From Megaleporinus macrocephalus (Eukaryota > Chordata > Actinopteri > Characiformes > Anostomidae), in contig CM038727.1 of the NCBI GenBank assembly GCA_021613375.1, positions 4,337,458 to 4,401,457 of the forward strand: DNA of 64,000 bases, given 5' to 3'. The notes under the pieces were generated by a model. That model was not told where the DNA came from, searched no databases, and was given only the letters and a program-made list of their open reading frames with translations. Of this stretch, positions 34,401 to 45,965 are shown one piece after another; positions within the stretch are counted from its first letter, which is position 1; every line of letters begins with the position of its first letter. The translations under genes were made by a program, and so were the position numbers.

Positions 34401-35456
34401 AATCTTCATCTGAACTCATACTAATTCTGCTCGAGCTCGTTTTACTAGGTGACTCTGAGTCCAGTTTGTATGCGAGTAACACAAACACCAGAGTCAGGTC
34501 CAACCACAGTGATGGATCTGGACAGCTGTTGATGTTTCTTCATGTTACAGCACGAGACCAGAATGAGGAGGTGGAGGAAGCTGGGGCTCCGGCTGATAAT
34601 TTGAAGAGGACAACACCTACAGTTCAGCCGCCTCAACTACCTCAGCTGCGTCAGCCAGCTAAGCAGCCTCGGCCACATCAACTGCCTCAGCTGTGTCAGC
34701 CAGCTAAGCAGCCTCGGCTACATCTACCTCCTCAGCTGCGTCAGCCAGCTCAACCGCCTCAGCTGCGTCAGCCAGCTCAACCGCCTCAGCTGCGTCAGCC
34801 AGCTCAGCAGCCTCGGCCACGTCAACCGCCTCAGCTGCGTCAGCGAGCTCAACCGCCTCAGCTGCGTCAGCCAGCTCAGCAGCCTCGGCCACGTCAACCG
34901 CCTCAGCTGCGTCAGCCAGCTCAGCAGCCTCGGCCACGCCAACCGCCTCAGCTGCGCCAGTCAGCTCAGCAGCGCCAGCCAGCTCAGCAGCCTCGGCCAC
35001 GTCAGCCGCCTCAGCTGCATCAGCCTCCTCAGCAGCCTCGGCCACGTAACCCACGTCAGCTGCCCCAGTCATCTTGGGGTGAGTAAAGAAAACAGATCTC
35101 AGATTCTGTTTACATGAACATACACTCTTACAAATAAAGGTACTTCCTCAGATCTTAGGTTTGATACACGACTCTAGAGATAAACTTTCACTGGTAGTGG
35201 AGCTTCTACAAGGTTCTTCATGCTCACACATCTGTTTTACATAGAATCGTCCATTAAAATGTTCTTCAGGAGACCAAAAGTTCTTCTTCTACAGTAATGA
35301 CACACTGATACTAACATAAGTGTATCTGCATTTGTAGTTCACAGAGAGTGTCCTCCTCAAAGAGAGAGAGACAGGTTTGGAGGAAGAGGGAGACAAGGTG
35401 GAGGTAGAGGACGGACAAGACCGGACTGGTGGCAGCACGACGATAGATGTGTATAA
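28459..35456 (+). CDS. Unrecognised multi-exon, phase-1 modular protein, copy A (~750 aa)
   Basis: I do not recognise this gene. Hand-built exons: 28459-28711, 29313-29384, 29484-29570, 30547-30618, 30718-30804, 31490-31561, 31661-31747, 31828-31911, 32155-32259, 32345-32455, 32569-32658, 33217-33324, 33519-33614, 33703-33786, 33879-33968, 34197-34304, 34551-35078, 35338-35456. All 17 introns are GT-AG and phase 1, and all internal exons are multiples of three. The joined frame is open, 750 codons plus TAA. Order: MSWRKYLCCGGG start (the CC could be acylated), a Lys/Arg/Glu-rich stretch with KKKERRKRRRRERE (nuclear-signal-like), acidic repeat modules, short likely helical modules (each about 28-37 aa), a Pro/Gln/Arg repeat of about 145 aa, and a Gly/Arg tail with FGGRGRQGGGRGR resembling RGG RNA-binding tails. 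No signal peptide or transmembrane helix is seen. AATAAA lies at 35,906. Functions are inference only. Confidence 0.75.
28950..29205. repeat. Telomere-like intronic repeat, intron 1 of gene A
   Basis: Degenerate units of GGTTAATGTTAATGTTAGGT and AGGGTTAAGTTTAG, related to but not identical with TTAGGG. The same repeat fills the introns between the duplicated exon pairs. Confidence 0.9.
29620..30430. repeat. Telomere-like intronic repeat between exon pairs 1 and 2
   Basis: About 800 bp of GGTTAATGTTAATGTTAGGT-type units, the longest of the five such tracts in the two genes. It sits where recombination between exon-pair units would occur. Confidence 0.9.
30860..31372. repeat. Telomere-like intronic repeat between exon pairs 2 and 3
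   Basis: About 510 bp of the same units. It ends at GTAGGGTGAAGGTTACTCTG, a junction also found at the ends of the other tracts. Confidence 0.9.
32155..34304 (+). repeat. Duplicated four-exon block (exons 9-12 and 13-16 of gene A)
   Basis: Exons 9/13 (105/96 bp), 10/14 (111/84), 11/15 (90/90) and 12/16 (108/108) pair in order. Protein words repeat: 11 and 15 both start with a (A/V)NN(T/I) and end SPDQHL or GRDQHL; 12 and 16 share a LxTMxxxPxxxDL-like pattern ending in LG. The introns also pair: CTGAACATCTGCTGATC precedes exons 9 and 13, and TTTCTATTAAATCAG precedes 12 and 16. This is an old internal duplication of four exons. Confidence 0.75.
32710..33092. mobile_element. MITE in intron 11 of gene A
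   Basis: Terminal inverted repeats CAGCCAACATGTCCATGTGG (left) and, in reverse, CAGCCAACATGTCAATGTGG (right) bound a 383-bp element rich in GGGCCC words. It has no ORF of note. The same insertion is in copy B, so it predates the locus duplication. It is the intact relative of the expanded copy at 12,725-14,706. Confidence 0.8.
34620..35060 (+). repeat. Coding minisatellite, Pro/Gln/Arg repeat in exon 17
   Basis: Units of 24-45 bp encode QLRQPAQQPRPRQPP-type repeats (positions CAGCCTCGGCCACG and CCTCAGCTGCGTCAGCCAGC). Length differs between copies A and B by 54 bp (18 codons), keeping frame. The strand is open in several frames (Ala/Ser-rich on plus, Ala/Glu- or Leu/Trp-rich on minus), but only the Pro/Gln frame joins the spliced reading frame. 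Confidence 0.85.
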
Positions 35457-35474
35457 ACATCTGACCTGACATCT

Positions 35475-35905
35475 TACAGTCAACCACAACCTCCACCAAT
35501 CAACCCCAACCTGCTCTAATCAACCCAACCTCCTAAAATCAACCCAACCTCCTAAAATCAACCCACCCTCATCCAATCAACCCCAACCTCCACCAATCAA
35601 CCCAACCTTCTAAAATCAATACAATCTCATCCAATCAATCCCAACCTCCTCTAATCAACCCCAACCTCCTCTAATCAACCCAACCTCCCAAAATCCACCC
35701 AACCTCATCCAATCAACCCCAAACTTCTAAAATCATCCAACCTCCTCCAATCAACCCATCCTCCTAAAATCAACCCCGACCGCTTCCAATCAACTCCAAC
35801 CTTCTAAAATCAACCCAACCTCCTCCAATCAACCCAACCTCCTTCAATCAACCCCAACCTCCTCCAATCAACCCCAACCTCCTAAAATCAACCCAACTTC
35901 CAGCA
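35475..35905 (+). repeat. 3'-UTR minisatellite of gene A
   Basis: About 22 units of roughly 20 bp, CAACCTCCTCCAATCAACCC and variants. It lies between the stop codon and the AATAAA signal, so it should be in the transcript. Confidence 0.9.
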
Positions 35906-35911
35906 AATAAA
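35906..35911 (+). terminator. Poly(A) signal of gene A
   Basis: AATAAA inside CAGCAAATAAAAAAATAAT, 450 bp after the stop. It is the first canonical signal downstream and is retained in copy B. Confidence 0.65.
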
Positions 35912-35934
35912 AAAATAATTTAAAACAAAAATGC

Positions 35935-36560
35935 TACAACTCTTTATTCTTTATTAGTGTAATTCAGTGTTCAGGTATGATACTGAACATTGTGCTGAGA
36001 GTCCACGGGCTTTATTAGTGTAGTACAGTGTTCAGGTATGATACTGAACGTTCTGTTGAGGGTCTACAGGATTTATTAGTGTAATACAGTGTTCAGGTGT
36101 GTTACTGAACATTGTGCTGAGAGTCTACAGGCTTTATTAGTGTAATACAGTGTTCAGGTATGATACTGAACGTTCTGTTGAGGGTCTATAGGCTTTATTA
36201 GTGTAATACAGTGTTCAGGTATGATACTGAACGTTCTGCTGAGGGTCTACAGGCTTTATTAGTGTAATACAGTGTTCAGGTGTGTTACTGAACGTTCTGC
36301 TGAGGGTCTACAGGCTTTATTAGTGTAATACAGTGTTCAGGTGTGTTACTGAACGTTCTGCTGAGGGTCTACAGGCTTTATTAGTGTAATACAGTGTTCA
36401 GGTGTGTTACTGAACGTTCTACTAAGGGTGTACAGGCTTTATTAGTGTAATACAGTGTTCAGGTATGATACTGAACGTTCTGCTGAGGGTCTACAGGCTT
36501 TATTAGTGTAATACAGTGTTCAGGTGTGTTACTGAACGTTGTGCTGAGGGTCTACAGGCT
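35935..36560. repeat. 61-bp minisatellite downstream of gene A
   Basis: About ten units at 61-bp spacing with TTTATTAGTGTAATACAGTG, TTCAGGTATGATACTGAACG and TTCTGCTGAGGGTCTACAGG. Copy B has about nine, at 54,245-54,818. Confidence 0.95.
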
Positions 36561-37415
36561 TTATTATTGTTTCTGTTTCTCTGATAATTAAAGATCCTCA
36601 TGTTTATATGCGTCACATAAACAGATGTTTCTAGGAATCTGCTGAACACTGACGTACTTAGTACTAAACAATGCTGTCTGTACTAGACTGGTAAAGCTTT
36701 CTGTTACAGAACCCTACGTTCTAGCTAATAACCAGGTAGTTGTGAAGTACAAACTCAGGAACATCAGAAGAACCTCCAAGTAGCAGGAAAGTAAATGAGC
36801 TGAACGGTGATACAAAGACAGAGGAGTTTATATAGTATGTACTCAGGGTTCCAACTGTGGTGGAGGTCTTGGGGGGCTTCCTGGTGGAAACTGTGACCAT
36901 GCAGTGATGTATATATTAATACATAATATAGTTTAATCTGTTTATGTATCTATGTTTAAACATATGTTCTCATTCTAAACTCCACCTGATCCAGTTTGGA
37001 AAGTTGAGAAACTCAGATTTCTTTAACAGGGTATCTTTGCCTTGAGCTCTTGCTTCTTTGGGAGACACAATGGGCATCTCATTCGCCAAGAGGTGTCTTG
37101 TTTATTTATTTATTTGTTTGTTTTCTTTTCCAAGCACTCACTGCTGAGGCCTGAAAGCTGTCAAAGTAGCCAATCACAGCCCCCTCCCCTCCCTTCACGT
37201 CCAGTAGGATTATGATTTGTGCTTCATTGGGACCCCATGTTGTTGCTAGTTCTCACCAGAGTTGAGTTCTCACCAGAGTTTTCTCGTGTTTTTGGACAGC
37301 AGCTAGTTGAGTGGGCGGTCCCCCAGCATGAAAGTCGTGTAATTGGTGACCCTGTGTCATCGATCAGTCACGTAGGTTGAAGCCACAACAACTAAAAGAC
37401 TCTCCATTACAGCTC
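36561..37415. other. 3' flank of gene A, no gene recognised
   Basis: Nearly identical to 54,819-55,654 in copy B, with small indels. No ORF above 60 aa has a domain. Confidence 0.5.
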
Positions 37416-37419
37416 AACC

Positions 37420-37640
37420 AGTCACGTAGTGGGAACATCACAAAGACCTGCCCACTCAGACAGTCGTGTAGTGTGAACATCAGAAAGACCTGCCCACTCA
37501 GACAGTCGTGTAGTGTGAACATCAGAAAGACCTGCCCACTCAGACAGTCGTGTAGTGTGAACATCAAAAAGACCTGCCCACTCAGACAGTCGTGTAGTGT
37601 GAAAATCAGAAAGACCTGCCCACTTAGACAGTCTAGCCAA
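37420..37640. repeat. 42-bp minisatellite, right edge of duplication copy A
   Basis: About five units at exact 42-bp spacing, GTCGTGTAGTGTGAACATCA plus AAAGACCTGCCCACTCAGACA. Copy B has about 13. Homology between the copies stops inside this array. Confidence 0.95.
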
Positions 37641-38105
37641 TCTGCCAATCTGCCCAACCAATTAAATGTACATGTACCCAAACTGCCCAATCGCCCATCT
37701 ACCCAATCTGCCCATCTACCCAATCTGCCCATCTACCCAGTCTGCCAAACTATTCAAATGTACATTGACCCAATCTGCCCAACTGCCCATCTACCCAGTC
37801 TGCCCAACTATTCAAATGTACATCTACCCAAACTATTCAAATGTACATCTACCCAAACTGCCCAATCGCCCATCCAGCCAATCTGCCCAACTAGCCAATC
37901 TGCCTAACTACCCTATCTGCTCCATCTGCTCAACTATTCAAATGTACATCTACCCAAACTACCCAAACACCCATCTAGCCAATCTGCCCAACTAGCCAAT
38001 CTGCCTAACTACCCCATCTGCTGCATCTGCCCAACTATTCAAATGTACATCTACCCAAACTGCCCAAACACCCATCTAGCCAATCTGCCCAACTGCCCAT
38101 CTAGT
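37641..38105. repeat. Degenerate CCCATCTACCCAATCTG repeat
   Basis: Irregular units of CTGCCCAACT, GCCCATCTACCCAATCTG and ATTCAAATGTACATCTACCC. The first words recur in the array at 39,179-39,412, so the two tracts are related. Confidence 0.85.
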
Positions 38106-38649
38106 AAGCTGTGCTCTATAATCCGTAGGGTTGTCTCGTGTGCGGCGTGTCAGTCGGGGGTGAAGTGTTTGGTGTAACAGCCGTTCACTGTTTACGCTGC
38201 ACGCCGGGTAATAAGATCAGGCAGAACTGAATCATGTGACTTCTGGCTTCAAATGTCATCATTTATTAGAAAAACTCTTTTCCCATCAGACTTTCACACA
38301 TTCCCGCTCTTCCACCTCGTCCTCGCGTGAAACTCTTCTTAGTGTTCTGGTGTTTTTTAGAACGTTCTAATGTTTTCCATTCAGTTTTTCACCCCTTTCC
38401 ATTCTGCAGCACCAACATCTACACAAGCAGCTACCTTAACTCGCCTCACCTGCCTTCCAGACTTCTCTCCTACAGGGGACTGATGTTTCTGAGCCAATCA
38501 CATCAATAACAACAGATACATGATCCAGAGAACTTCCAAAACTGGAGCTGAACAAACAAACAACAGAAACGGAGACTCGTAAAAACCATGTAAGACGTGG
38601 TAGACCACCAACACCGTCCCCCTCAGCACTATAATTATGTCTTGTGAGT
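38106..38649. other. No gene recognised
   Basis: Single-copy-looking sequence outside the duplication; nothing supportable. Confidence 0.5.
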
Positions 38650-38828
38650 AGACAACCCAACGCTATAGGGTCTGAAAGGATGTGTGTCTGTTTAATAAGC
38701 TTCTCACTGAGAAAAGGAGACGCATCAAACAAAGAAGCTGAACAATGGACTGATCACCCCAGAGTCCAGAACCTCAACATCACTGAATGTGTTTGGGGTT
38801 ATTTTGATGTCAGGAAGCGACACAAACA
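38650..38828 (+). pseudogene. Short Tc1/mariner-type fragment
   Basis: CACCCCAGAGTCCAGAACCT, CAACATCACTGAATGTGTTT and GGGGTTATTTTGATGTC correspond to the SPDLNIIE-VW region before the last acidic residue of Tc1-like transposases. Only this piece is recognisable. Confidence 0.55.
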
Positions 38829-38929
38829 TCCATCCATCCATTATCTACCGCTTTATCCCGCTAGCCCGGGTCACGGGGGGCTTGAGCCAGTCCCAGCATC
38901 ATCGGGTGAAGGTGGGGTACACCATGGAC

Positions 38930-39062
38930 AATTCACCAAGGACAGTTCACCATGGACAGTTCACCATGGACAGTTTACCATGGACAGTTCAACATGGACA
39001 GTTCACCATGGACAGTTCACCATGGACAGTTTACCATGGACAGTTCACCATGGACAGTTCGC
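38930..39062. repeat. 14-bp minisatellite CCATGGACAGTTCA inside retroposon
   Basis: About nine units. The word is the local form of the element's own GGACAG(T/G)TCGCCAGTCC region, which follows directly as GGACAGTTCGCCAGTCCATC. Confidence 0.9.
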
Positions 39063-39178
39063 CAGTCCATCGCATGGCAAACACACATTCACTCACACCT
39101 ACGGGCAGTTTAGAGTGAGGATCAACCTAACATGCATGCGTTTGGACTGTGGGAGGAAACCGGAGTACCCGGAGGAAC

Positions 39179-39412
39179 TGCCCAGTCTGCCCAACCGCCC
39201 ATCTACCCAGTCTGCCCAACCCCCCATCTACCCAGTCTGCCCAACCTGCCCATCTTCCCAATCTGCCCAACCACCCCTTTACCCACTCTGCCAACCGCCC
39301 ATCTACCCAGTCTGCCCAACCAGCCATCTACCCACTCTGCCACCCGCCCATCTACCCAATATGCCCAACCTTCCCATGTACCCAATCTGCCCAACCTTTC
39401 CATCTACCCAAT
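39179..39412. repeat. CCCATCTACCCAGTCTGCC minisatellite inside retroposon
   Basis: About ten irregular units, bounded on both sides by GACTGTGGGAGGAAAC, so the element's short segment was duplicated around the array. Confidence 0.85.
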
Positions 39413-39529
39413 CCCAAGACTGTGGGAGGAAACCCACTCAAGCACGGGGAGAACATACACAATCCACACAGAACCACCCAGACCGGGAATCCAACCCAGA
39501 TCATCTTACTGTGAGAAGACAGTGCTGAC

Positions 39530-42500
39530 CACTACACCACCATACTAACCACTACACCACCATACTAACCTCTACACCACCATACTGACCACTACACCAC
39601 CATACTAACCACTACACCACTGTGCTGACCACTACACCACCATACTAACCACTATACCACCGTACTAACCTCTACACCACCATACTGACCACTACACCAC
39701 CATACTAACCACTACACCACCATACTAACCTCTACACCACCATACTGACCACTACACCACCATACTAACCACTACACCACTGTACTGACCACTACACCAC
39801 CATACTAACCACTATACCACCATACTAACCACTACACCACTGTACTGACCACTACACCACCATACTAACCACTACACCACCTTACTAACCACTACACCAC
39901 CATACTGACCACTACACCACCATACTAACCACTACACCACTGTACTGACAACTACACCACCATACTAACCACTATACCACCGTACTAACCACTACACCAC
40001 CATACTAACCTCTACACCACCATACTGACCACTACACCACCGTACTAACCACTACACCACCATACTAACCACTACACCACCGTACTAACCACTACACCAC
40101 CATACTGACCACTATACCACCATACTAACCACTACACCACCGTACTAACCACTACACCACCATACTGACCACTATACCACCATACTAACCACTACACCAC
40201 CATACTAACCTCTACACCACCATACTGACCACTACACCACCGTACTAACCACTACACCACCATACTAACCACTACACCACCGTACTAACCACTACACCAC
40301 CATACTGACCACTACACCACCATACTGACCACTACACCACTATACTGACCACTACTCCACCGTACTAACCACTACACCACCATACTAACCACTACACCAC
40401 CGTACTAACCACTAAACCACCGTACTAACCACTACACCACCGTACTAACCACTACACCACCATACTAACTACTACACCACCATACTAACCACTACACCAC
40501 CGTACTAACCACTACACCACCATACTAACCACTACACCACCGTACTAACCACTACACCACCGTACTAACCACTACACCACCGTACTGACCACTACACCAC
40601 CGTACTGACCACTACACCACCATACTGACCACTACACCACCGTACTAACCACTACACCACCGTACTAACCACTACACCACCATACTGACCACTACATCAC
40701 CGTACTAACCACTACACCACCGTATTAACCACTACACCACCATACTAACCACTACACCACCGTACTAACTACTACAACACCATACTAACCACTAAACCAC
40801 CATACTAACGACTACACCACCGTACTAACTACTACAACACCATACTAACCACTACACCACCATACTAACCACTACACCACCATACTGACCACTACACCAC
40901 CATACTGACCAGTACAACACCATACTAACCTCTACACCACCATACTAACGACTACACCACCATACTAACCACTACACCACCGTACTAACCACTATACCAC
41001 CATACTAACCACTACACCACCATACTAACCACTACACCACCATACTGACCACCGTACTAACCACTACACCACCGTACTAACCACTACACCACCATACTAA
41101 CCACTACACCACCGTACTAACCACTACACCACCACACTAACCACTACACCACCATACTAACGACTACACCACCGTACTAACCACTACACCACCTTACTAG
41201 CTACTACACCACCATACTAACCACTACACCACCGTACTAACCACTACACCACCATACTAACCGCTACACCACCGTACTGACCACTACACCACCATACTAA
41301 CCACTACACCACCATACTAACCACTACAACACCATACTAACCACTACACCACCGTACTGACCACTACAACACCATACTAACCACTACACCACCGTACTAA
41401 CCACTACACCACCATACTAACCACTACACCACCGTACTAACCACTACACCACCATACTAACCGCTACACCACCGTACTGACCACTACACCACCATACTAA
41501 CCACTACACCACCGTACTAACCACTACACCACCATACTAACCACTACACCACCGTACTAACCACTACACCACCGTACTGACCACCACAACACCATACTAA
41601 CCACTACACCACCGTACTAACCACTACACCACCATACTAACCACTACACCACCGTACTAACCACTACACCACCATACTGACCACTACAACACCATACTAA
41701 CCTCTACACCACCATACTAACGACTACACCACCATACTAACCACTACACCACCGTACTAACCACTATACCACCATACTAACCACTACACCACCATACTAA
41801 CCACTACACCACCATACTGACCACCGTACTAACCACTACACCACCGTACTAACCACTACACCACCGTACTAACCACTACACCACCATACTAACCACTACA
41901 CCACCGTACTAACCACTACACCACCATACTAACCACTACACCACCATACTAACGACTACACCACCGTACTAACCACTACACCACCTTACTAGCTACTACA
42001 CCACCATACTAACCACTACACCACCGTACTAACCACTACACCACCATACTAACCGCTACACCACCGTACTGACCACTACACCACCATACTAACCACTACA
42101 CCACCATACTAACCACTACAACACCATACTAACCACTACACCACCGTACTAACCACTAAACCACCGTACTGACCACTACAACACCATACTAACCACTACA
42201 CCACCGTACTAACCACTACACCACCATACTAACCACTACACCACCGTACTAACCACTACACCACCGTACTAACCACTACACCACCATACTAACCGCTACA
42301 CCACCGTACTGACCACTACACCACCATACTAACCACTACACCACCGTACTAACCACTACACCACCATACTAACCACTACACCACCGTACTAACCACTACA
42401 CCACCGTACTGACCACTACAACACCATACTAACCACTACACCACCGTACTAACCACTACACCACCATACTAACCACTACACCACCGTACTAACCACTACA

Positions 42501-42546
42501 CCACCATACTGACCACTACACCACCATACTGACCACTACAACACCG
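39530..42546 (-). repeat. 20-bp satellite, left edge of duplication copy B
   Basis: About 150 units of AACCACTACACCACCATACT. An irregular junction CATACTGACCACCGTACTAA (missing part of a unit) occurs at about 41,041 and again about 770 bp later, with similar neighbours such as CACCTTACTAGCTACTACAC, so a block of roughly 0.77-0.79 kb was duplicated inside the array. Confidence 0.95.
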
Positions 42547-44059
42547 TGCCGCCTATTGATGGATTAACACTTAGTTGTAATTATCTTCATAGATCCATAA
42601 TTGAAAAATGATTGGTTCAAGAATCTTCCCACATGCCAACGACAGAAACCACATAAGCTGTAACAGGAACTTCCGAAATCTTCCTGGAATTCTGTCATCA
42701 CCAAAACTGCTGGTCTGTTTTAGCGGACAGCCTCGTCTTCAGCTGACGGAAAGGAAAAGGTTTCAATTTCTTTTGTGTTTAAAAGTACATTTTTTATATC
42801 TACATTTATTTCTATGGGCATCTTAAATGCAGCAAGTTTTATCAAAGCTTTTACTCCGGTTGCACCATATGACTTAACTCAACTTTCTACAGACGTTTTA
42901 ATCAAATTAATTAACGTTATTATAATAATTAAACATTTTCATGGTTTTGCTGAGCAGCTTGTTCCACCTGACACGCTAAACTAAACCATTCTGAACAAAA
43001 TCACTCAAATCACATTGGTTTCGTCATGGCAACATGAAGGTCACCTGGGGGCTATTCCACGAAGCGAGCTAACTCAGTAAGCCAGGCTTTTTAAGACAAG
43101 CCTGGTTCATTTTGCTCAAATTAGGTTCCACGAAAGAGGCTAGACTTAAGCCTCGCTCAGTTACCACAGCAACATATACGTTTGGACAAACCTGCTCGGT
43201 ACCAGGCTAGAGTTGACGCTTAGCTTAGCTTGATCACTACTATTGGCTGAGCCGTGTGATGTCATGGTTTCGCCGGCCGGGAAACAAATTGAGGCACAAG
43301 GTTCCGACGCAGATCTATTAAATGGCTGTGGATGTACCATATCATATCATAACACGTTATATAATATCATATCATATCGTATCCTGTCTTCTTACATTTA
43401 ATTGAGTACTGTATTTAAGTATTAGTTTGAAAGGATTGCAGATTACTATTATTAAAATTGAATAATTATATTTCCTAAAGCAATTTATATTTCGATCTTC
43501 AGAGTACATATTCATTGTTAATCAGTGAGGTTTCTGCAAATTTCAGTTTATTGGTTAAATCATAACAAATTCAGGTCAGTGTGAAATGGAATACAGTGTC
43601 TAATCGAGGTTATGTTCCACAAAGATATATTGGCATAAACTCTAGATCACAAAAAATACAATTCTTTATCCCTGTGTATTAATAACAACTGAGTACTTTA
43701 TGTGAAGTTACTTTTAGGTATATTTTTATCCCCATACTTTCTCTATTGTGGAAGTAAATTCATACATGAGTTTATACAAATCATATCACTCCACTATTAC
43801 ATATGTTCAGATTTGTTCAATATAAATAATGTAAATGTTCGGTCAACTTAATGGTGCATTAGTAAATGGATACAGACACCTACCTCACCAAGACCTGCAC
43901 ACAGGTGATACAAATAATCCAAAATGTAGGCTATAAAAAAAGAGCAGCTAACAGTGAAGGCTGTTGGCTATGATTGACAATGCATGACCATTTGTAGCCA
44001 ATCTAGTAGATGAAGGCGCAGGCATAGTGTGCAGAGCATTCACGCTACCAGCTCCAAGG

Positions 44060-44605
44060 TCATTCCAGGACAGGACAGATCCACTGGGTTTTCCAGATGA
44101 CTACTTATTTGAGCACTACAGATTCAGAAGACACAGTGTTGTATAGCTCTGTAAATGATTGGGGCCATATATTGAATAGATAACTGGACGTGGTCCAGCG
44201 CTCACCAAACCCCAAACGGTGCTTCTTTCCAGTGACGCATTTCTTTACAGTGTCAGGGATACAGAACATCTTAGGAAGTCAACTGTCTGCCATGAATTGT
44301 TCTAGATTATTTGCACTGCGGAATATCTCTTTTCCATTCAATTCAAGAATATTTCATGCCTCCTCACTGGCACGGAGGTTTGCCCAAAGTAAAGAATACG
44401 CCAACCACACAAAATGGTGCAGATTTGGCCTCAGTGTTTAACTCTACTCCTTATAAGTGTAGATGCTTTTCCTGGCTTACTGCTTGGGGATAGGGGTTAC
44501 CGCTGCCCAGCTTTTCTCCTTACACCATATGCAGACCCTCCAGCAGATAAAGAGAGGAGGTTCAATCATACACATTCCAAGACGAGGGATGCATTGAAAT
44601 GAACA
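44060..44605 (+). pseudogene. Harbinger transposase relic (DDE_Tnp_4 type)
   Basis: Pieces in several frames follow the HARBI1-like order: GFPDDYLFEHYRF, LGPYIE, RGPALTKPQT, DAFLYSVRDTEHL, then GLLLGDRGYRCPAFLLTPYA and RFNHTHSKTR. LLGDRGY carries the family's second catalytic Asp region. The stretch that should hold the first catalytic Asp (the DGTH region) is missing between about 44,360 and 44,440. Stops and frameshifts are many, so it is inactive. Confidence 0.8.
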
Positions 44606-45479
44606 CAGAACAACACCTTTTTTGAAAAAATTTTTTTAGTGATTGTCTTGCTGTGCCTTTGGACAGAAGAAACTTTGATTTACTAATCAGAATCAGAATT
44701 GTTTATTTTGCCAGGTATGCCACAAATACAAGAAATGTTGACTTAATGAAGCACACATGTACATCAATTAACAAGAACAATATCACACTAATAGAAAAGA
44801 TACAAGAAGATACAATAATCAGAATAAAGAAAAAGAACAATAGAGTAATGAAGAGCCAAGAAAGGTGCTAATGAGCGTGACGATGAAAATCTGTGCTTAT
44901 TTGTATGTGAATATTCTACACATAGGTGAAAACAAAAACAAACATATCACAGTGAGACCTTTTGCCACTACTCACATCTTTCTCCATTTTCTTTATTTCA
45001 GGCTCCAGCTTTCGTATTTTTAGTTTTTTGTAGTGCAGATCAATGCACTACATTCTATTTATTGAAGCAGGTGCCTCTTGTAGATCTCACAAATATCAGA
45101 ATCCTTTAAGACAGAGGTATGGTCAAGATTGAGAAGTTTTCATTTATGTTGAACTGCATAACTAATCCTGGATGGTCCTGCAATCTCCCCCTGCAAACAA
45201 CAGATTAGACCCCTGAATGTCAAAGGTCCTCTGTACAGTCATAAGAAATAGGCTGATTTATGGAACTCACGTCACTGTCAAATACAGGAGGGTCCAAAAG
45301 AGTCAGCACATCCCCCCCACTGTAATATTTTAAAAATCAAGTTTACAATAATTCTACGATGTAGCCTATAAGAACAAAAATATAACATCTGAGAAACAAC
45401 TGAACCTACCTTTAACATAAGGCTGTGTTTCACAGAGACAGACAGGATCAGATGATGTTCCTCCCTTTATTCCTACAAT

Positions 45480-45965
45480 GAAGGGGGTCTGTTGTTTTGC
45501 TGTAATGCGGGGTCTTCTGCAGGGGACAGGGCTGCTACAGGAGGTCCACCAGCAGCAGCAGCAGTATCAGTTTTCTTTCTGGTGCTGAAATATTTTATAC
45601 AGTTATTTAATCTCATAATACATTTTTCTGCATGTTAGACTAATCATTTGAAACTGTACTCACCATCCTGGAGTATATTTTTATATTTAACCTTGACCTG
45701 CTGCCACGTTCTTTTAACTCCGTTCATGTTGCTTCTAAATCAGGAAAGGATTCATTATTAATATTAATAATTTACTAGAACACTTTTAAAATGTCAATGA
45801 ATGGATTAAATTATATGCGCACACATTTAATCTGTTTGCAATATTTTGCCAGGCAGCTTCTCTGGTTTTATTAATACAGGACGTGTCACCTTTCCTCGTA
45901 ATTATGTCTTTATGTTCTTCGTAAAGTAAAAAAAGCTGCCTGTTCCTTCAGACCTTTCAACATTT
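45480..45965 (-). pseudogene. Myb/SANT-like accessory protein relic of Harbinger
   Basis: On the minus strand: a (L/T)LRRT-YEEHKD-like N-terminal segment followed by ITRKG, then RTWQQVKVKYKNI, then KKTDTAAAAGGPPVAA and PAEDPAL. This is the order of the Myb-like DNA-binding partner of Harbinger elements. The spacing is disturbed by about 150 bp of unrelated sequence between the first two pieces, perhaps an intron, and by frameshifts. Confidence 0.65.

Larger units (their letters stand above)
26096..37640. repeat. Segmental duplication, copy A
   Basis: It aligns from GTGCCGCCTATTGATGGATT through the gene to the 42-bp array, matching 42,546-56,218 with only scattered base changes plus discrete indels. 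The left border is a 20-bp satellite and the right border a 42-bp minisatellite in both copies. Copy A lacks the Harbinger insertion, about 155 bp near 26,400 and about 180 bp near 26,706 relative to B, but has one more exon-pair unit. Confidence 0.95.
38829..42560 (-). mobile_element. tRNA-type retroposon inflated by three internal arrays
   Basis: Read in reverse, this is the same element as 5,925-6,197: a CATCCATCCATCCATTATC tail, CGCTTTATCCCGC, GTTTGGACTGTGGGAGG, CACGGGGAGAACATAC, CCACACAGAACC and CGGGAATCCAACC (a B-box region in reverse). Then come CAGTGCTGACCACTACACC and, after the array, CGTGCCGCC, the 5' end. Tandem expansions sit at three internal places (38,930-39,062, 39,179-39,412 and 39,530-42,546), swelling a roughly 300-bp element to 3.7 kb. 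Confidence 0.75.

Noticed and set aside
34704..35072. Ala/Glu-rich minus-strand ORF opposite the Pro/Gln exon
   Set aside because: Shadow of the coding repeat; it has no splice or promoter support on that strand.
37364..37907. ORFs of 120-176 aa near the duplication border
   Set aside because: Encoded by 42-bp and CCCATCTACCC repeats; the equivalent ORFs at 55,601-56,182 differ only by unit number.
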